Source: Chryseobacterium gleum
Lineage (GTDB): Bacteria; Bacteroidota; Bacteroidia; Flavobacteriales_D; Crocinitomicaceae
NCBI GenBank assembly: GCA_945862165.1
Contig: CAMAXI010000009.1
Location: 48,693 to 112,692, forward strand
DNA length: 64,000 bases
Direction: 5' to 3'
Every line of letters starts with the position of its first letter. Positions within the stretch are counted from its first letter, which is position 1. Of the stretch, positions 55,075-63,290 are shown in pieces. The notes beneath the pieces were generated by a model. It saw only the letters and a program-made list of their open reading frames with translations, was not told the origin of the DNA and made no database searches. The translations under genes and the position numbers were made by a program.

Positions 55075-58000
55075 TTAATTTTTTTTACCAACTAAATTCA
55101 TCACTTTTTTCAGTCCATCAAAATATAAAAGGGTGTAAAGTAGTGCTGTAAAACACCAGATAATTAAAATATTAAATCCGTAGGTACCAATCAGCGTTCC
55201 AAAAAGGTTTTTAGTAGGTGCAAAGAAATGTGTTCTAAAACTAAACGTACGCTCCGTATTTGCATCCATGAAAATTGGATCTTTTTTCTGAATTATTTGA
55301 TGATCTTGTATGCTTATTTTATCCTTCTCGGTAGATTTTGTGACGATTTCAGTAAGATAGTCATTCAGATAATCGTCTTTTGCTTGCACGAATGCTTTTT
55401 GTTTACTCGGCGTATCTTGCAATTTGGCTAAAAAGACCATTTTTTTACCATTTACTACATTAAAAATCTCTGAATAGTAATTCATTAATTCTTCTAAAAT
55501 ACCTTTTAAGCGTTCTCCTTCTGCTTCATTAAATTCATTGAAATTGAATTTTTCAATGTCCTCAATCGCCACTCTAGGAACCAATTTTTTCTCTGATTCT
55601 AAGGATTTACGGATTACCCATAAACGATTTTTCATTACTTCGACTACAGAATCTTGTTTAACATCAATGATTGATATACATTCATCAGCGTATTCTTGTA
55701 ATTTAGGAATGAAAAATGCTTGTTTATAGCTACACATGCTTTCCTTTTGATCAAAGTCAAACACTTCGCGCTCTAATGGATTGTTTTTGAATTGATCCAC
55801 CATTAATCCTTCATACGCCCAACGGGAAACCATTACCTCTGCAATCATTGGTGGTACCTGTTTTCCTCCACCAATGGAATCGTTTAATTTATCAAAACTA
55901 AACATTGCACCACCCAAAATCATCTGCGGAATTACGATTATTGGAATTAAAATGTAGATGGTTACCGCAGAATTAAAACTCGCAGAAATATTAAGTCCTA
56001 ACAAGTTTGCGAAACATGAAACGGTAAACAACATCCACCAATAATCCCAGTACATTCCTGAAATTCCAACGATACTATTTCCAATCAATACAAATAAGAA
56101 GGATTGTACAGCTGACAAGGTAAATAAGATGCCTATTTTAGAAATTAAATAACTCGACTTACTTAAATTCAAGAATTTTTCACGCTTTAGAATTTTCTGA
56201 TCTCTAAAAATTTCTTCAGCAGAAACGGTCAAACCAATAAAGAGCATTACGATGATACTCATGAAAATAAAGGCAGGAATATTTTCATTGGTTCTAAAAA
56301 TATAGTCTGTCCCAGGAATTTCAACATACCGAATAATGTACGAAAGGACAAGCGCCAACAATGGTGCTTCTAATAAGTTAATCCATAGGTATTGTTTGTT
56401 ACTAATCTTGGAAAATAAATCCCTAGTAGCAAAAATTTTGGTCTGTTTTAACCAAGATGGTATACTCAAACTAAACGAAGGTAACTCTTTGATATCCTCG
56501 GAACGTGTATACATCGCATGTTTATCATACAGTTGCTTCCATTGTTCTGGAGTTACTTTACGATTCTTCGTATAATTTCCATAATCATCGACGATTTTCG
56601 CCTCAATGATATTAAAAATAATTTCTGGATTTACATTGCCACAAACCAAACATTGCCCTTGATCCGCATTTACCTGATGATCGGCTTTTTTAAAGTAAAC
56701 CACTGCTTCGACAGGATTTCCATAGTAAATTTGATACCCACCTACATCCAGGAAAATTATTTTATCAAACATTTTATAAATATCCGAGGAAGGTTGATGT
56801 ATTACCACAAAAATTAACTTTCCTTTCAAGGTTAATTCGCGCAATAAATCCATTACATTCTCCGAATCACGGGAAGATAATCCAGAAGTTGGTTCATCAA
56901 CAAATAATACTGCTGGTTCACGAATTAATTCTAATGCGATGTTTAATCGCTTACGTTGCCCACCTGAAATCGTTTTTTGAAGAGGAGATCCTACCTTCAA
57001 ATCTTTACGTTCCGCCAAACCAAGATTATTCAACACCTTCATCACCAAATCCGTAATTTCCGAATCTGTTAGGTCTTTAAAACATAATTTTGCGTTGTAA
57101 AATAAGTTTTCAAAAACGGACAGTTCCTCAATTAGTAAATCATCTTGTGGGATGTAACCAATTAAGCCTTTCACCTTTTCTTTTTCGGTATGAATATTAA
57201 TTCCGTTAATTAATACTTGTCCCTCAGTAACTGGTTCAATAGCAGAAAGTACATTTAACAAGGTAGTTTTTCCTGCACCAGAAGCACCCATTAAGCCTAT
57301 CAGTTTACCTGATCCTTCTGAAATATTGATATCTCGTAATCCAACAGTACCATTTGGGAATGTGAATGCTACATTATCCGCGTGAAATGATAATTTAAGT
57401 CCATCCTTATCGGCCATAAAATTAGCAACCACATCCGAATAGAAGATCGGTTTTCCTCCAGGTACTTTTACCGTACTTCCAGCAGCGAATAAATACATCC
57501 GCATTGGGTTTACTGGTAATCCATTTAAGAAAATATCGCTTTTTCCAGTATATTTTAAGAAATATAAATCTTCTGAAATAACTTTTAGAATGACAATATT
57601 TCCATCCAATTTAGAAGAAATATGTTTACACGCAAAATTCCAAGTTTCATCCGAACTATCAATGACCATGATTTCTGGTACGGATTTAAGTTCTTCCGTT
57701 TCTTTCACGCAAAAATTCACAATTGCCTGGAATTCTGAATCTTCAAATTTAAACACTTCCGAAACTGTGTGGATAATTGCCATACGTTGTTCCGAAAATG
57801 AACGATCTGCAGCGATCAATTCTAATAAACGGACAAGTACAATTACCTTTTGTTTTTGCGTAAGTGTTTTGTTTATCTTTTTACAAATACCTAAAGTTCG
57901 CACTGAATCTTTCACGGAAGTTAATTTCTTCACATGATTACCTTCTTCATCTAATTCTACAGGACCAACAAACTCATCGTATTGAGCGAGGTATTCTTTG

Positions 58001-58131
58001 ACTAAATCTTCACTTAATTGAAAAACTAAAAATTCTTCTACAAATTTTCGTTCACTTTGTGAAGCGCCATCATCCTGCTTTGCGATGATTGCAAATAATT
58101 GCATTAGTGCTTTTAATATTTCTTCAGACAT
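55075..58131 (-). CDS. ABCG-type transporter with N-terminal TerB- and FHA-like domains
   Basis: The 1018-aa fusion has a TerB-like helical domain (about 1-145) and an FHA-like beta region (about 155-240). The ABC domain follows with Walker A GASGAGKTT at 282-290, signature SGGQRKRLNIAL and Walker B VLFVDEPTSGLSS. The permease has about six TM segments in 590-800 and at the C-terminus, split by a large helical insertion. It stands 18 bp before the adhesin gene, so the two should be co-transcribed. What it transports is unknown. Confidence 0.9.
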   Translation of the reverse strand: MSEEILKALMQLFAIIAKQDDGASQSERKFVEEFLVFQLSEDLVKEYLAQYDEFVGPVELDEEGNHVKKLTSVKDSVRTLGICKKINKTLTQKQKVIVLVRLLELIAADRSFSEQRMAIIHTVSEVFKFEDSEFQAIVNFCVKETEELKSVPEIMVIDSSDETWNFACKHISSKLDGNIVILKVISEDLYFLKYTGKSDIFLNGLPVNPMRMYLFAAGSTVKVPGGKPIFYSDVVANFMADKDGLKLSFHADNVAFTFPNGTVGLRDINISEGSGKLIGLMGASGAGKTTLLNVLSAIEPVTEGQVLINGINIHTEKEKVKGLIGYIPQDDLLIEELSVFENLFYNAKLCFKDLTDSEITDLVMKVLNNLGLAERKDLKVGSPLQKTISGGQRKRLNIALELIREPAVLFVDEPTSGLSSRDSENVMDLLRELTLKGKLIFVVIHQPSSDIYKMFDKIIFLDVGGYQIYYGNPVEAVVYFKKADHQVNADQGQCLVCGNVNPEIIFNIIEAKIVDDYGNYTKNRKVTPEQWKQLYDKHAMYTRSEDIKELPSFSLSIPSWLKQTKIFATRDLFSKISNKQYLWINLLEAPLLALVLSYIIRYVEIPGTDYIFRTNENIPAFIFMSIIVMLFIGLTVSAEEIFRDQKILKREKFLNLSKSSYLISKIGILFTLSAVQSFLFVLIGNSIVGISGMYWDYWWMLFTVSCFANLLGLNISASFNSAVTIYILIPIIVIPQMILGGAMFSFDKLNDSIGGGKQVPPMIAEVMVSRWAYEGLMVDQFKNNPLEREVFDFDQKESMCSYKQAFFIPKLQEYADECISIIDVKQDSVVEVMKNRLWVIRKSLESEKKLVPRVAIEDIEKFNFNEFNEAEGERLKGILEELMNYYSEIFNVVNGKKMVFLAKLQDTPSKQKAFVQAKDDYLNDYLTEIVTKSTEKDKISIQDHQIIQKKDPIFMDANTERTFSFRTHFFAPTKNLFGTLIGTYGFNILIIWCFTALLYTLLYFDGLKKVMNLVGKKN

Positions 58132-58220
58132 ACCTTAAAAATTGTAATAACTTACTGTAAAAAAAACAGTTTAGTAAATCCTTGCTTTGTTTAAACTAAC
58201 AAAAGCTTTAAAATACAGGA

Positions 58221-58276
58221 AATGCTAGATTGTTTTGAAACCATCTAGCATTATCCAATAACAAATATTTGTTATT
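58221..58276. repeat. hairpin and 20-bp palindrome after the siaC-like gene
   Basis: ATGCTAGAT...ATCTAGCAT (about 58222-58251) forms a hairpin with an inner GTTT/AAAC stem. AATAACAAATATTTGTTATT (58257-58276) is a perfect palindrome that overlaps the siaC-like stop codon. Neither has a good T-tract, so they may be attenuating or regulatory rather than a full terminator between the signalling genes and the ABC-adhesin genes. Confidence 0.55.
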
Positions 58277-58649
58277 AATCTTCAATAAACGAAAAAGGCA
58301 CTTCCACGATTTCGGAGTATTCCTCCCCCGCTTCTTGCATATCTTCGTCATCTTCTTCATAATGCCATTCAATCAATATTTCATTTCCAGCTTCTTGTAT
58401 CTCTTCCAATTTCATTAAAATATCTAAGATAATTTTAGAAGAAGCTGTATTAAAGTAAGTCATTTTAAAAACTACTTTAGTGGTTGAATTTGGTGCTTCG
58501 CCATATTGTGCGATCCAATCAAATACTGGTCCGTAAAAAGAGGTAACATCTTCAGGTAATGATTTTCCGGAAAATTCAAAAACCCCTTCGTTTTTATCTA
58601 AATGTACTGCTGGAGTATCTTCTGTTTTTTTAATAATTAATGCTTCCAT
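58275..58649 (-). CDS. SiaC-family regulatory phosphoprotein (DUF1987)
   Basis: The 124-aa protein matches SiaC, the switch protein of the Pseudomonas SiaABC system. The phosphorylated threonine of SiaC (Thr68) is at Thr68 here too, in KMTYFNTASSKIILDIL. The YGPVFDWIAQYGEAPN segment is also typical. The acidic tail (HYEEDDEDMQEAGEE) is longer than usual. It is last in the signalling cluster, 33 bp after the siaB-like kinase. In Pseudomonas its unphosphorylated form activates the diguanylate cyclase SiaD, but no such gene is visible here. Confidence 0.88.
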   Translation of the reverse strand: MEALIIKKTEDTPAVHLDKNEGVFEFSGKSLPEDVTSFYGPVFDWIAQYGEAPNSTTKVVFKMTYFNTASSKIILDILMKLEEIQEAGNEILIEWHYEEDDEDMQEAGEEYSEIVEVPFSFIED

Positions 58650-58682
58650 AGCGTTTTATACAATTTAATATTATTGTTCGTT

Positions 58683-59288
58683 TTAATTTCTACTAATAAT
58701 GGTTTTCAACAAGAAAAAAGAAGTGTTCTCATCAATTGGCTCAAAATGATATTCCAAGGGATTTCCTGTTTTACGTGCAATATCAATAAATCCTAATCCT
58801 GCTCCTCCTTTCGCTGAAATAGCTGTTTCGCGCATTTTTTCTTTGTGTAATTGTTTTAATTCATCTTGATTTAAAGAATTGATATTATCAATTAAACTTT
58901 TTAAAGCAGGGATATTTTCATTCGCAATTCCGTTTCCAGAAGTAATAAAATATTGATTTTGATCGTTCCCAATTAAGAAAATTCCAGTTTTTGCTAAACC
59001 TTCCTCCAAACTATCCGAAGCAGTTTGCGTATCATCATCTGCATGCTTAGAAATATTCTGTAAGCATTCCACCATCACGTGGTACACTTTTTTCTTGATT
59101 TTACCATCTTCTTCCACTTTATCCAGATTTTTTTCTGTCATCGAGGTAAAAGCCTTTGTAATTTCTTGTGTTACTTCCCCTTCATATGCCAATGTTATTT
59201 TTTTGTCTAACATCATTTTATGAAAATTCACAACAAAATTCATATACTCTGATCTGTTTGTTGCTCCTGTATTTTTAAATTCTTCCAT
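58683..59288 (-). CDS. SiaB-family protein kinase
   Basis: The 201-aa protein is a GHKL-type kinase without a histidine box. Its N-box is VMVECLQNISKHADD (Glu74 to Asn78) and its G-box GGAGLGFIDI lies at 161-170. In the Pseudomonas system SiaB phosphorylates SiaC and the phosphatase SiaA reverses this. Both partners are adjacent here (SiaC-like downstream, PP2C upstream by 24 bp). The gene order phosphatase-SiaB-SiaC matches siaABC. Confidence 0.9.
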   Translation of the reverse strand: MEEFKNTGATNRSEYMNFVVNFHKMMLDKKITLAYEGEVTQEITKAFTSMTEKNLDKVEEDGKIKKKVYHVMVECLQNISKHADDDTQTASDSLEEGLAKTGIFLIGNDQNQYFITSGNGIANENIPALKSLIDNINSLNQDELKQLHKEKMRETAISAKGGAGLGFIDIARKTGNPLEYHFEPIDENTSFFLLKTIISRN

Positions 59289-59312
59289 ACCCTAATTATT
59301 ATATTCGTTCGG

Positions 59313-60638
59313 CTAGTATTCTATTCCTATAAATAAAACGTCGTCCATTTGCTTGTGTCCCCCCTGCCATGATTCAAAGAAATTAGACAAAACAGCCTGC
59401 ACGTCATTCATTTTTGCATTTTTATTTTCAACTAATATTTGTCGAATGCGTTTTGGACCAATTTTTTTCAAATCCGTAGCATCTGGTCCACCAAATTGAT
59501 CTGGATAACCATCCGAACAAACAAAAACACGATCTCCTTTTTCTAGTTGCGTAGTTACATTTATAAAGGATTCTCTCCCTCTATATTGTACGCCGCCAAT
59601 TGGGTATTTATCCCCTTTTAATTCCTCTAATTCCTCCTCAGCTTGTGCATTTTTGCGAATTATATACAAAGGTCGATGTGCACCTGAAAATTGGAATTCT
59701 CCGCTTACTCGGTTGAACAAAAACATACCAACATCCATTCCATCTCGCTCATTTTCGCCTCCTTCTTGTCCTTGACGTAAGGTTTTCACTACAGCTTCAT
59801 GCAATCTATCTAATAAAACGGATGGTGTTGGATTTCCATAATGTACAATTTCTTGAATCAGCAAGGAGCCAATTAAAGATAATAATGCACCTGGAACTCC
59901 ATGTCCTGTACAATCTACTGCTGCAACATATACTAGGTCATCTTTGGCATAAATAAATGGAAAATCACCACTTACAATATCTTTTGGTCGAAACAACAAA
60001 AAAGAATCTGGAAATAAGTCTTTCAAAACTAATTCTTTTGGAAGAATGGAGTTTTGTATGCTCTTCGCATAATTGATACTGTCTTGGATCTTTTTTGCTT
60101 GTGCTTCAATCAATATTTTTGTCGCTTCTAATTCTTGTTTTAGTGCTCTTTCTCTAAATGTAGCAGTAATCAAATGTGCGTTTGTTTCGGTCAATTCTTG
60201 GATTTGCATCGAGGACATTTCTAGTTCTCCATGCATTTTTTGCACTTTCGTATTCCAAACTAAAAACGTGTTCCATGCAGCCTCGATTGTGTTTTTTAAA
60301 ACCGTTGGTTCAAGTGGTAAGTGAATAAATCCATTTGGATGAATCGTACTTAATTCTTCAATCAACACATAATTGGTCGGATCTAACACATAAAAAATTA
60401 AAGCATCGGAAGTTTTACGGATTGTTTCCCCCAATTCTTTAGCACCGATTGCACCTCCGATTTCAGCGTCAATAAATAACGCATTTGGTTGCGTTAATTC
60501 AATTGCTTCTAGTGCATTTTGGCCATCCGTTGCTACATGAAGTACTTCCAATCCCCAACTTGTTACATATTCTGTGAGCAAGGAAGAAACTGAATTATCA
60601 TCTTCAACGATTACTATTTTTAAACCCTTTTGATTCAT
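59313..60638 (-). CDS. receiver domain fused to SpoIIE/PP2C-type phosphatase (SiaA-like)
   Basis: The 441-aa protein has a receiver (1-120) with Asp13/Asp14 and phosphoacceptor Asp57. The usual conserved Lys before Pro is Leu107 (HLPLEP), so it may be signalled differently. A helical/coiled-coil linker (about 135-190) leads to the PP2C domain with DCTGHGVPGALLSLIG and CSDGYPDQFGG, both metal-binding. Unlike SiaA of Pseudomonas it has no membrane part, so its input should be phosphorylation or protein binding, perhaps from the chemotaxis genes just upstream. Confidence 0.9.
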   Translation of the reverse strand: MNQKGLKIVIVEDDNSVSSLLTEYVTSWGLEVLHVATDGQNALEAIELTQPNALFIDAEIGGAIGAKELGETIRKTSDALIFYVLDPTNYVLIEELSTIHPNGFIHLPLEPTVLKNTIEAAWNTFLVWNTKVQKMHGELEMSSMQIQELTETNAHLITATFRERALKQELEATKILIEAQAKKIQDSINYAKSIQNSILPKELVLKDLFPDSFLLFRPKDIVSGDFPFIYAKDDLVYVAAVDCTGHGVPGALLSLIGSLLIQEIVHYGNPTPSVLLDRLHEAVVKTLRQGQEGGENERDGMDVGMFLFNRVSGEFQFSGAHRPLYIIRKNAQAEEELEELKGDKYPIGGVQYRGRESFINVTTQLEKGDRVFVCSDGYPDQFGGPDATDLKKIGPKRIRQILVENKNAKMNDVQAVLSNFFESWQGGHKQMDDVLFIGIEY

Positions 60639-60651
60639 TCGTTAGACTAAA

Positions 60652-61272
60652 TTAATTTGTTCCTTCTTCTTGTTTTGTTGCTAAGTTTTTTATGTTTTGA
60701 ATAAATGAATTATCAAACAACCAAACAAACTCAGGCGCAAAACTTACATGCGAAGATTTAAAACTTGTTTTAAAACTAATCAAATATAATTCATTACTAA
60801 TTTCATGTTGAATATATTCTTCCAATTCCGCATAATTTACCTTACGTAAAGCTGGTACACCGCCATGAATTTTAACTTTTAAGATGTTAGAAAACTGCGT
60901 TATCACAGATGCTGAAATAATATTATCTACCTCCAGTAAAATCCCATCACTCATTTCTGCCATCATTTCCGGACTATTCAAAATTTCAGGAGGTAATGCA
61001 GATTGTCTTAATTGATTCGCTTCTTCTTCCGAAAAAATCAAACAACAAACACCATTTAATTCTCCTATCACCTTGGTAATAAGCAATTGAATATTTGTTT
61101 GGTCTTTTTTATTTATTTCAGGTGGTGGAGAGCTTAATTGTTTCTCTTGGTCAAACTCTTGCAAGGTGATCGTTTCATTCATAAAGAACGACAAGGATTC
61201 AGCTGCTTTAACAAGCCCATGAGAAATAATTTCTCTTGCTAATTCTACCTCTTTTGGATTTAATTCTAACAT
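60652..61272 (-). CDS. cheC: CheC-family phosphatase
   Basis: The 206-aa protein has the CheC fold pattern: an N-terminal helix HGLVKAAESLSFFMNETI, a central sheet with NGVCCLIFSEEEAN, and the second helix motif GILLEVDNIISASVITQF with Glu114 and Asn117. In CheC two E-x2-N motifs dephosphorylate CheY-P. Here the second is intact, but the first reads Glu14-x2-Ser17, so probably one site works. It stands 20 bp after the cheY-like gene. CheC normally also controls CheD, which is encoded three genes upstream. Confidence 0.82.
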   Translation of the reverse strand: MLELNPKEVELAREIISHGLVKAAESLSFFMNETITLQEFDQEKQLSSPPPEINKKDQTNIQLLITKVIGELNGVCCLIFSEEEANQLRQSALPPEILNSPEMMAEMSDGILLEVDNIISASVITQFSNILKVKIHGGVPALRKVNYAELEEYIQHEISNELYLISFKTSFKSSHVSFAPEFVWLFDNSFIQNIKNLATKQEEGTN

Positions 61273-61292
61273 GTGGATTGCAACTTAATTGA

Positions 61293-61655
61293 TTAGGCGA
61301 ACAAATTATCGATACGTTCCACCAAAATCTCTGCAGTAAATGGTTTAACTAAATAATCATCTGCTCCATTACTCCTACCTTCTTCCACAACATCATCTTG
61401 TCCAACAGCACTCACCATGATAATCTTGGAAGTAAGACCCTCTGCGCGTAATTCTTTCACAATATCAATTCCGATCATATCCGGTAAGATATTATCCATC
61501 GTGATTAAATCTGGCTCGTGTTCCAATGCTAATTCAATCCCTTGGCTTCCAGTTCCTGCTTGACCAATAACTTCGTATCTCCCTGTTGCAATTAATGCTG
61601 AATTAATTAACGTTCGCATATATAACGAATCATCTACAATTAATACTTTTTTCAT
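61293..61655 (-). CDS. cheY: CheY-like single-domain response regulator
   Basis: The 120-aa protein is a receiver only: Asp8/Asp9, phosphoacceptor Asp54 in LITMDNILPDM, switch Ser in MVSAVGQD and conserved Lys in DDYLVKPF. It resembles Bacillus-type CheY (GRYEVIGQAGTGSQGIELAL). With no flagellum in view its output is not a flagellar switch. The neighbouring PP2C and the T9SS adhesin genes are possible targets. It lies between cheB and cheC. Confidence 0.92.
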   Translation of the reverse strand: MKKVLIVDDSLYMRTLINSALIATGRYEVIGQAGTGSQGIELALEHEPDLITMDNILPDMIGIDIVKELRAEGLTSKIIMVSAVGQDDVVEEGRSNGADDYLVKPFTAEILVERIDNLFA

Positions 61656-61680
61656 GTATAAATAGTTTTAAATATTTGTT

Positions 61681-62769
61681 CTACAATACTTTAACTTTAC
61701 TTAAAAGTGTTTTTGCAACTTCTGACAAAGGTACCACTTTTTCTACACCCCCGAGTTTGATTGCCTCTTTTGGCATTCCAAAAACTACGCAGGTTTTTTC
61801 ATCTTGCGCTACCGTATAGGCACCCGCTTCTTTCATTTCTAACATTCCAACAGCACCATCGTCTCCCATACCAGTTAAAATTGCTCCAACCGCATTTTTT
61901 CCAGCGAAACGAGCAACGGATCTAAAAAGTACATCCACCGAAGGACGATGACGATTTACTAATGGTCCATCCATTATTTCTACATGGTACATTGCACCAC
62001 TTCGTTTCACTAACATGTGTTTTCCTCCAGGAGCAATAAGTACCTGTCCGCGAATCACTTTATCCCCATTCTCTGCTTCTTTCACCGTCACTTTGCATAG
62101 GTCATTTAAACGCTTTGCAAATTGCTTTGTAAACATCTCCGGCATGTGTTGTACTACAACAATACCAGGACTATCTGCAGGAAATTCTTCCAACACAACG
62201 CGTAAAGCTTCGGTACCACCCGTAGATGCACCGATTGCGATAACCGATTCCGTAGTTTGAACCATACTTGCAAACCTAGCTTTACTTAAAATTGCATCGG
62301 CAGATAATTTTGGTTCAACCCCATTACTCGTTCTTTCGTTTGAAACAGGATTTACTCTTTTGCGAATGTGTGCTTGCGCCGCTGCTCTCACTTTTCCGCA
62401 TAATTCAATGGTAGAAAGCTCAAGTAGTGCTTTGGTATTTACTTTTGGTTTAGCGATAACTTCTACTGCTCCATATTCTAATGCTAATAATGCAGAATCT
62501 GTTCCTTTTTCTGTCAAGGTAGAAATAACAACCACTGGAATTGGATGTTGGGACATTAACTTCTTTAAGAAGGTTAATCCGTCCATACGCGGCATTTCTA
62601 TATCTAGGGTAATAACATCCGGTTTGCACTCTTTAATTCTTTCAACAGCAATAAATGGATCCGCAGCAACACCGATAATTTCAATCATTGGATCTGTTTC
62701 TAAAATGGAAACCAAGGTTTGTCTTACCAATGCCGAATCATCTACAATAAGTACCTTCACTTTGTCCAT
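61681..62769 (-). CDS. cheB: chemotaxis response-regulator methylesterase/deamidase
   Basis: The 362-aa enzyme has a receiver with phosphoacceptor Asp56 and a methylesterase domain. The catalytic triad is complete: Ser182 in IGASTGG, His208 in VVQHMPE and Asp304 in MGDDGAVGM. It removes methyl groups from chemoreceptors, so a receptor and a CheR should exist elsewhere in the genome. The start codon lies 2 bp after the cheD stop, and the cheY-like gene follows 25 bp downstream. Confidence 0.96.
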   Translation of the reverse strand: MDKVKVLIVDDSALVRQTLVSILETDPMIEIIGVAADPFIAVERIKECKPDVITLDIEMPRMDGLTFLKKLMSQHPIPVVVISTLTEKGTDSALLALEYGAVEVIAKPKVNTKALLELSTIELCGKVRAAAQAHIRKRVNPVSNERTSNGVEPKLSADAILSKARFASMVQTTESVIAIGASTGGTEALRVVLEEFPADSPGIVVVQHMPEMFTKQFAKRLNDLCKVTVKEAENGDKVIRGQVLIAPGGKHMLVKRSGAMYHVEIMDGPLVNRHRPSVDVLFRSVARFAGKNAVGAILTGMGDDGAVGMLEMKEAGAYTVAQDEKTCVVFGMPKEAIKLGGVEKVVPLSEVAKTLLSKVKVL

Positions 62770-62771
62770 AA

Positions 62772-63266
62772 TTACATGCTTTTAGTCAAAAATTTCATCA
62801 TTACCTGTCCAGTACCCGTATTATATTTTAACTTTCTACCTATCGTACCACCAACATTCTCAGCAACTATTTGAATAGCATTATTTTGTAATACTTCTTT
62901 TGCTATTTCAATATTTCGCGATCCAATATCCATCGAACTATTCATCTGATTTGCTCCGCCAAAAACCTTCGCAATCAAATCCTTACTGGAGGAACCATTT
63001 CGAAGCATTTTCTCAATCAATTTTTCAGTCGCTATATTACCAAATTTTGGAGATGCTAATCCATTACCATTCCACAGTGGGAGCATGTAATGATTGATGC
63101 CTCCAATTTTCAATCGGGTATCAAATAAACAAACAGCAACACAAGATCCCAAAACAGTATCCACTAAATACGGCTTCTTTTCTGCAAATAATGCAGAAGG
63201 ATATAAATAGTGTTTACCTAACTCTTCGTCCATTTTTACTTTTTGTTTATTGAGTAAAAGTTCCAA
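62772..63266 (-). CDS. cheD: chemoreceptor glutamine deamidase CheD
   Basis: The 164-aa protein deamidates glutamines of chemoreceptors and binds CheC. The catalytic set Thr37, Cys42 ([11 protein letters not shown]) and His59 (GGINHYMLP) is intact. A later ATG (MDEELGKHY) is also possible and would remove 11 residues. It is followed directly by cheB and lies 24 bp after the histidine kinase gene. Together with CheC this implies a Bacillus-like CheC/CheD adaptation circuit. Confidence 0.94.
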   Translation of the reverse strand: MELLLNKQKVKMDEELGKHYLYPSALFAEKKPYLVDTVLGSCVAVCLFDTRLKIGGINHYMLPLWNGNGLASPKFGNIATEKLIEKMLRNGSSSKDLIAKVFGGANQMNSSMDIGSRNIEIAKEVLQNNAIQIVAENVGGTIGRKLKYNTGTGQVMMKFLTKSM

Positions 63267-63290
63267 TTTATAGAAATATTAAATACTTAA

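Noticed and set aside
49133..55078. Plus-strand and alternative-frame ORFs inside the giant adhesin gene
   Set aside because: They are shadows of a repeat-rich 6.6-kb gene whose own frame has clear PKD, Ig-like and C-terminal sorting domains.
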